Origin: Channa striata
Lineage: Eukaryota; Chordata; Actinopteri; Anabantiformes; Channidae
Assembly (NCBI GenBank): GCA_033026295.1
Contig: CM065175.1
Location: forward strand, 27,809,375 to 27,873,374
DNA length: 64,000 nucleotides
Direction: 5' to 3'
The position numbers and the translations under genes were made by a program. The stretch's first letter is position 1, and each line of letters opens with the position of its first letter. Positions 59,222 through 64,000 of the stretch are shown here, one piece after another. The notes below the pieces were generated by a model. That model ran no database searches and was not told the DNA's origin. It saw only the letters and a program-made list of their open reading frames with translations.

Positions 59222-59292
59222 AGTCTCAATAAAGTAATAGTATAGAATAAAACCAAAAACAACAAGGTGTCTGCAGAAGGTTATGGTTGAAG

Positions 59293-62236
59293 TCAGAGGT
59301 CAGTTGCCTCCAAGCTCTTAAGCCAAAGCTCTAGGGCAAACTTGGTTCCGGTGCTGACTCGTTCCACGTCTGGCCCGCTGGCTGGCGCCCGGCGGATAAG
59401 CACCGACAGAGGCAGCGTGGATTCACTCAGCGTTCCATCTGTAGACACCTGTGATACACTGGAAACACAACAGGTGGTCACGACATTTACATTTAGTCAT
59501 TTGGTAGAGAGTTTTATTCAAAGCAAATTCAAACAGTGCTTTAGTTTAAAATAAAGTTAATTTTTTCCTGTCTATTCTTTTTTTTTGGTCTAAGTTCAAA
59601 GAAAGTTGCAGACGATTTATTATAGTATTGGCAGTGAGGCTGCTGGACCGCTGAACTGACAAATGTTGAAATAGGATCTTTTGCTGCGTACTGCGGGACG
59701 CTCGATGTTATTGATTAACAGGGTGCAGTGGGCGGGAGCTATCGTAGACCTGCATGAGGGAGGTCAGGTAGGAAGGTGCAGGTAGGAAGAGTGCAGAGAT
59801 CCCAACCGTGGTGGGATGTGTGTCCTGATAAAAAAAATTAAAACGTGCTGCTGGATTTTGAATCATATTGGGCTTTCACTGTGGTGCTGGCAGCCCCGTC
59901 AACAGAGCATTGTAATAGCCGAGAGAAGATAAGAGCAGCGTCTGCGTGAGGAGTCGAGCTGCATATTCAGGAAGGTTCGGTCTGATTTTTCTAATGCTGT
60001 AGAGGACAAATCTACAGAGGAGATGTGGTTGGTCGTCAGTGATGACTCCCACAATTTCAGGCAGACTCCACTGACTGGGGACAATCAATGCAGACCCAAT
60101 GTTGATGCCCATGTGTTGTATTGAAGTCCTGACTGGGAAGACTAGAGCTCCTGTCTTGGAGAGATTGAGTTGAAAATGTGATTCTCTCATTCAAGCAGAG
60201 ATGATAGAGAGACAGACACACCTGCAGCTGGACCTGCAGGTTGACCGGCTGTGTCATTGTCTGTCTATTGTTTTCACATATAAATGAACGCCTATATAAA
60301 AACGAGATCAAATGGGCGCAAACTAAATTCTAGATTTAAAAACAATCTCATATCCTGTCCAGGATAAGGAATCCAGATGTTCAGTGTTCTCAAATCCGTG
60401 TCTGGAAATTTGTTTGCGTGGTTTTATTTGCTTCCAAGAGACTCAACATGCCTTACTTTGGTCCAGAGTTCATTTGGGACCACACTAAAGAGGCATGACA
60501 CTGCACCCAACTCGAACAGCTACAGCTGTGAACATTTCTGACAGTACCTGACACTGCTCAGCAGGTCGTCCACTGGAACCTCAGTGTCCTCACCATCCAC
60601 TGCAGACACAATGGCTCTGACCACTCGGCTGTCAGCCCACAGACAGGCGCTGACTTCAGCAGGAGACGGGCTCAAAGAGGACTGCAGGGTGGACAGGAAG
60701 GAAACTGCAGGAAACTGAGTTTCAGAGATACGGCTCATGTCTATAGTCAGGTTTAAGTTACCTGTAGTTGCAGGTGTGAGCAGGACGAGTGCAGCAACAT
60801 ATATATGACTACATGATGTCTCTGAGGCAGTCCTCTGGACAGCATGGGAGGATACACAGACTCAAGGAAAAGAGACAGACAAAGGGAATTTTAGTGAAAC
60901 ATAGTTTATTCATACACCTGTGCTTTTATTTAGCTGGTGTGACAGTTAAAGACAGACTAAAATAAATTTGGTAATTTTATATCATTATTTTTATTCTAAA
61001 ATTCAAAAGTCTTGCTTCAAAATTTAGATTTCATCTACATTGTTTGTGTCCTTCTCACCTCCCAGAGTCCCAGTATTTTTGGAGAAACACCTTCTGCTTC
61101 CAGTTGGAGTCCAGTTTCCTCCTTTAACTCCCTGAGACCTGCATCCAGCAGCTACATGCAAACACACACAGAGGGCTGACTGAGCAGGCCAAGCAGGGAC
61201 AGGCCCGTGTGCCCAAGGGGTTTGGACGTCCCTGAGCCAGAACATGAGTAAAAACTAAGACACTCACTTATCTTGTTTTTGATTCTATTGCACTATACTA
61301 GTTCAGACAAACTCCTAGCACTGGTACTTACCAACTATAAAAACACACAAAAAATAAAGAGACAGAAAATGTAAAAAAAAGGATAAATACCCAAAATAAA
61401 AATGCTACATGAAGCCTAAATAAATGCACGTTCTTACTAAATATGGGTGTAGAGCAAAATGTCTAAAAAAGTACCACAAGGTTCCTGTAATCAGAAGGTC
61501 TTGGTCTTAGGGCAGGGGGCTTTGATACGTGTCTCAGGGACCCACTGTCTCATAATGCATCTATAAACATTACAAAAGGAAACCATCAATCGTGAACTAA
61601 CCGTCTCCTCCGGCTCCACATGGCCGCCTTAAAGAAACCAAGAAAGACGAGCGTTACAAACTGTGAGGCAGCTCACAGAGATGGGAGTTTGTGGGGTAAA
61701 CGTGCGTCTGACCTGGAGGAACCCAGACATTGGGAAATACACGGAGCTCCTTCGCCCTACGAGTGAGCAGAACTCTCCCATTGGTTGTCTGCAAGACGAT
61801 GGCGACGCCCACATCTACTCCGCGTTGCTGAACGTCCAGTGGGATTGCAGCTGCCTCTTTGATTGACAGGTGTTTAATGGGACAGAAGGCGGCCCTCTGG
61901 GGAAGATGAGAGTGAATATTAAAGACGATATGTATTAATGACATATAGGTGATTATTTAGTGTCTGACCTTCAGGGGAACCGCTTGTCCTTTGTCTCCTC
62001 TGAACAGGATCAACCTGTTGTTGTCCAGACAACAGTTCACCTTCACCTCATCTTCACCGCTGCTGCTGAACTGACCTATTACACTCTGACAAGATCACAA
62101 ATTCGCTGCAGGTAACTCACGACGGGAACAATTCAGAGACCCTTCGTCCTCCTGTACCCACCTGAGCGAACAGAGCCTGGTGTGAAGCTGCTCCTTCTTT
62201 ACCGACGTGAACCAGGATCCGCCTCACTTTGTCCAT
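59293..62236 (-). CDS. nudt17: NUDT17-type Nudix hydrolase, 8 exons, 297 residues
   Basis: Minus-strand exons: 62236-62162, 62085-61969, 61896-61713, 61627-61602, 61151-61059, 60860-60762, 60681-60548, 59458-59293 (stop TGA). All phases agree, total 894 nt. The Nudix box (Gx5Ex7REUxEExGU) is perfect but split by an intron: GGHVEPEET then LLDAGLRELKEETGL (residues 126-149); Glu142, Glu145 and Glu146 would bind the metal ions. Other matches to human NUDT17: QRGVDVGVAIVLQ (DRGVDLGVAVILQ), LTRRAKEL, PNVWVPPG, and ERVSTGTKFALELWL near the C-terminus (human ERVSTGTKFALKLWL). Nudix enzymes hydrolyse nucleoside diphosphate-linked compounds; the physiological substrate of NUDT17 is not firmly established. 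I chose ATG 62236 because MDKVRRILV aligns with the human start, although an in-frame ATG lies upstream at 62362. Confidence 0.93.
59485..59530. repeat. Teleost interspersed repeat in nudt17 intron 7
   Basis: CATTTACATTTAGTCATTTG followed by TTATTCAAAGCAAATTC, a diverged copy of the motif at 18224. Confidence 0.55.
59850..60200 (-). mobile_element. L2-like LINE fragment in nudt17 intron 7
   Basis: Minus-strand translation contains FQLNLSKTGALVFPVRTS, NIGSALIVPSQWSLPEIVGV and a degraded SIRKIRPNLPEYAARLLTQT, the 3' part of an L2-type reverse transcriptase. It is the same family as the tg intron 44 fragment. Confidence 0.8.
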
Positions 62237-62248
62237 GCTGCTGAAAGC

Positions 62249-62336
62249 GGTCCAGGTCCCGGTCCAGGTCCCAGGACAGGCGCTGACTTCAGCAGGAGAG
62301 GGGCTCAAAGAGGACTGCAGTCCAGGTCCAGGTCCG
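62249..62336. repeat. GGTCC-rich units flanking a copied exon 7 segment
   Basis: GGTCCAGGTCCCGGTCCAGG on one side and GTCCAGGTCCAGGTCCG on the other flank bases 62275-62320. Those bases are a 45/46 match, same orientation, to 60642-60687 (first 40 bases of nudt17 exon 7 plus the last six intron bases). Confidence 0.9.
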
Positions 62337-62579
62337 TGGACACACTCGGAGGCTTTCACCACACACGCTTCATACGTACAGCTGTAACACCTGGCGGCTC
62401 AATGCGCAGTCTCTGGGCAGGTGGACGGTTTCCGGTGTATTTTACAGGTGGACTCCGCCGGTATCTCTGTGTGTGTGTGTGTTTCGGACACGTTCTGTTG
62501 TGGGACGAGCCGAACAAGGCACCGATCACAGAACCGGGCAAAGCGGCACGTTAGCTAACGACGTCACGCGCTCCGCGTC

Positions 62580-64000
62580 CCAGTAAAGTCGGAACGTTGT
62601 TGCGTCGATGTTTCCCCGTGAACGGAACAGTCCGGACACATTCAACATCCGGTTCCGCATTTAGTTTCTTAGTACAAGCTCGGGAATTAATGAACAAATA
62701 CTTTAGCATATATACTTTATACTAACAAATACCGCAACCCCGCTTCATAAAAATATGAATAATGTCCCTGTGTAATGACTTTTAATCATGTGACTCACTC
62801 CACGGACGGTCCAGCGTGTTTTAGAATCAGCTTCATCATCAACCCGGAAACACATTTGCCTCCTCATCTTTTAAAATAAGAATGCCTTTTCATAAACAGG
62901 ATATGTGATGCACACTGAGCTAGTACAAGTGTTTCTTCATCACAAATGAAGCGTGATTCAGAGTAAATTCATCAACGGGGGTGCAAACTGTGGGACAGCG
63001 GTGCCCTGTGGAAGCAGACAAATCAAGTTATATTGCTTATATTTAATATAATAAGAACAAAGAAAGTGTGAGAATCTTCGATTTATTGAAAAACATCATG
63101 TACAGAGCAGACAGAAAAGCTTTAATACAGAATCTTCTCATAATGCAAACATGCATTTCTCACATCCCATAAGTCAAACAATAATTGTTGAAGCCGCTTT
63201 GATCAATTGACAAAAACACCAAACGGGATTTTCCTTCCGTGTGTGTGGATACGAAAAGGTTTTGTTGGACCTTTTCAGAGTGAATTTGTGTTAATGTCAG
63301 TCAGAAGAAGCAAATTACGTAGAGCTAATCCCAACTAACAAAGGCTGGTTGGCAATTTCAATCTTTAAAATAAGAACAGGCACCTTATAATAAAGAGCTC
63401 TTGTAAAAATACTTGGTCAATAGTGTTTAAATGAAAGAATGTGTGAAGAAGCAGTGATGTGATTTTTAACAACAGTGGAGCTGAAATCAGGTTCTGAGTC
63501 GACACAAGTCGTTTTAGCGTTTCCTTTTGATTTGTGGACAATAACAAAAGTACATTAAATCTTCAACCTTATCCTGTAACCCTGAATTTACCCGGCAAGC
63601 AGCGTAACATTTCAACAGGAGGAAAACAAAGAGAAACTCTTGGGAACATAATTACGGGTTATAATAAAGGGCACGGTATTGATACCACTCTGCTGTGCAT
63701 TACTGCAGTATTAATGTAGTTTTTGCAGACCCTTCTGTCCCCTCTCACCGTGACTTTAGACGTTTCCTGGTTATTCAACTAGGAGTTGCCGCTCCCAGTG
63801 TATTCCACCTGCAGGTCAAAGGTCAAAAAACTGATCAGGCTTTAGGAAAATGCTGTTTTACTTCCACACAGTAGTTGTTACTGAGACAGAGACTGTTTAT
63901 GTGCTTGTGCTGAGTAAAAGCAACTGAAATGTGAAGATGTTTAGTTCAGTCTGATTTCATATCTGTGCTTCTCTCACACAGTCATAAAACAAATACAAGA
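62580..64000. other. Right-edge sequence without a recognised gene
   Basis: 62400-62680 is moderately CpG-rich and is probably the nudt17 promoter. Beyond that the sequence is AT-rich with no convincing coding frame. An AATAAA on the minus strand at 63082-63087 could mark the 3' end of a minus-strand gene whose coding part lies past the window, but that is speculative. Confidence 0.35.

Noticed and set aside
62237..62362. Upstream in-frame ATG at 62362 as the nudt17 start
   Set aside because: The downstream ATG at 62236 (MDKVRR) aligns with the human N-terminus; the upstream stretch is repeat-derived. Reported as a possible extension only.

Overview
This window is vertebrate nuclear DNA. It has long spliced genes with GT-AG introns, dinucleotide microsatellites, and interspersed repeats typical of bony fish. 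Gene content and repeat types (Dong/Rex6-like and L2/CR1-like LINE fragments, teleost SINE-like tails) point to a teleost, probably a percomorph. The species cannot be named from sequence alone. All gene models below were built by hand from splice signals and reading phase, so they are predictions.

Layout, left to right. (1) 1-5985: mostly unassigned sequence with a 412-bp inverted-repeat MITE and an (AC)n tract. (2) 5986-8337, plus strand: the last three coding exons of a cmtm6-like tetraspan MARVEL gene, with an apparent one-base frameshift in exon 3; its first exon was not found. (3) 8338-11.8 kb: repeats and an unexplained short ORF. (4) 11944-12000, plus strand: a CpG-rich orphan first exon. 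(5) 12701-15281, minus strand: a five-exon, two-Ig-domain type I membrane receptor with a short basic tail and no signalling motif. (6) 15.3-17.0 kb: LINE and SINE-like debris.

(7) 17074-44.6 kb, plus strand: an apparently intact thyroglobulin (tg) gene, from TATA box to poly(A) signal. I recover 49 exons with consistent phases that encode 2401 residues. It carries type-1, type-2 and type-3 repeats, the cholinesterase-like domain, and a C-terminal hormonogenic Tyr. Compared with human TG it lacks the seventh type-1 repeat (only a 39-nt vestige remains). It also lacks both Tyr residues of hormonogenic site D, while sites A, B and C keep theirs. (8) 44.6-48.5 kb: L1-like and teleost repeats.

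(9) 48576-52572, plus strand: a four-exon transmembrane mucin of 322 residues. Its membrane-proximal segment matches mammalian MUC1 closely, but it has no SEA domain. A perfect 12 x 12-bp minisatellite lies in the mucin region. (10) 52.6-59.2 kb: AT-rich sequence, a degraded Dong/Rex6-like LINE, a GC-rich block with acidic hexamer repeats, and another LINE remnant. (11) 59293-62236, minus strand: nudt17, an eight-exon Nudix hydrolase with a perfect Nudix box. A 46-bp copy of its own exon 7 acceptor region sits just upstream of its start codon, in frame. (12) 62.6-64 kb: nothing coding recognised.

The genes do not form a pathway: thyroid prohormone, surface mucin, immune-type receptor, MARVEL protein and Nudix enzyme are unrelated neighbours, each with its own promoter.
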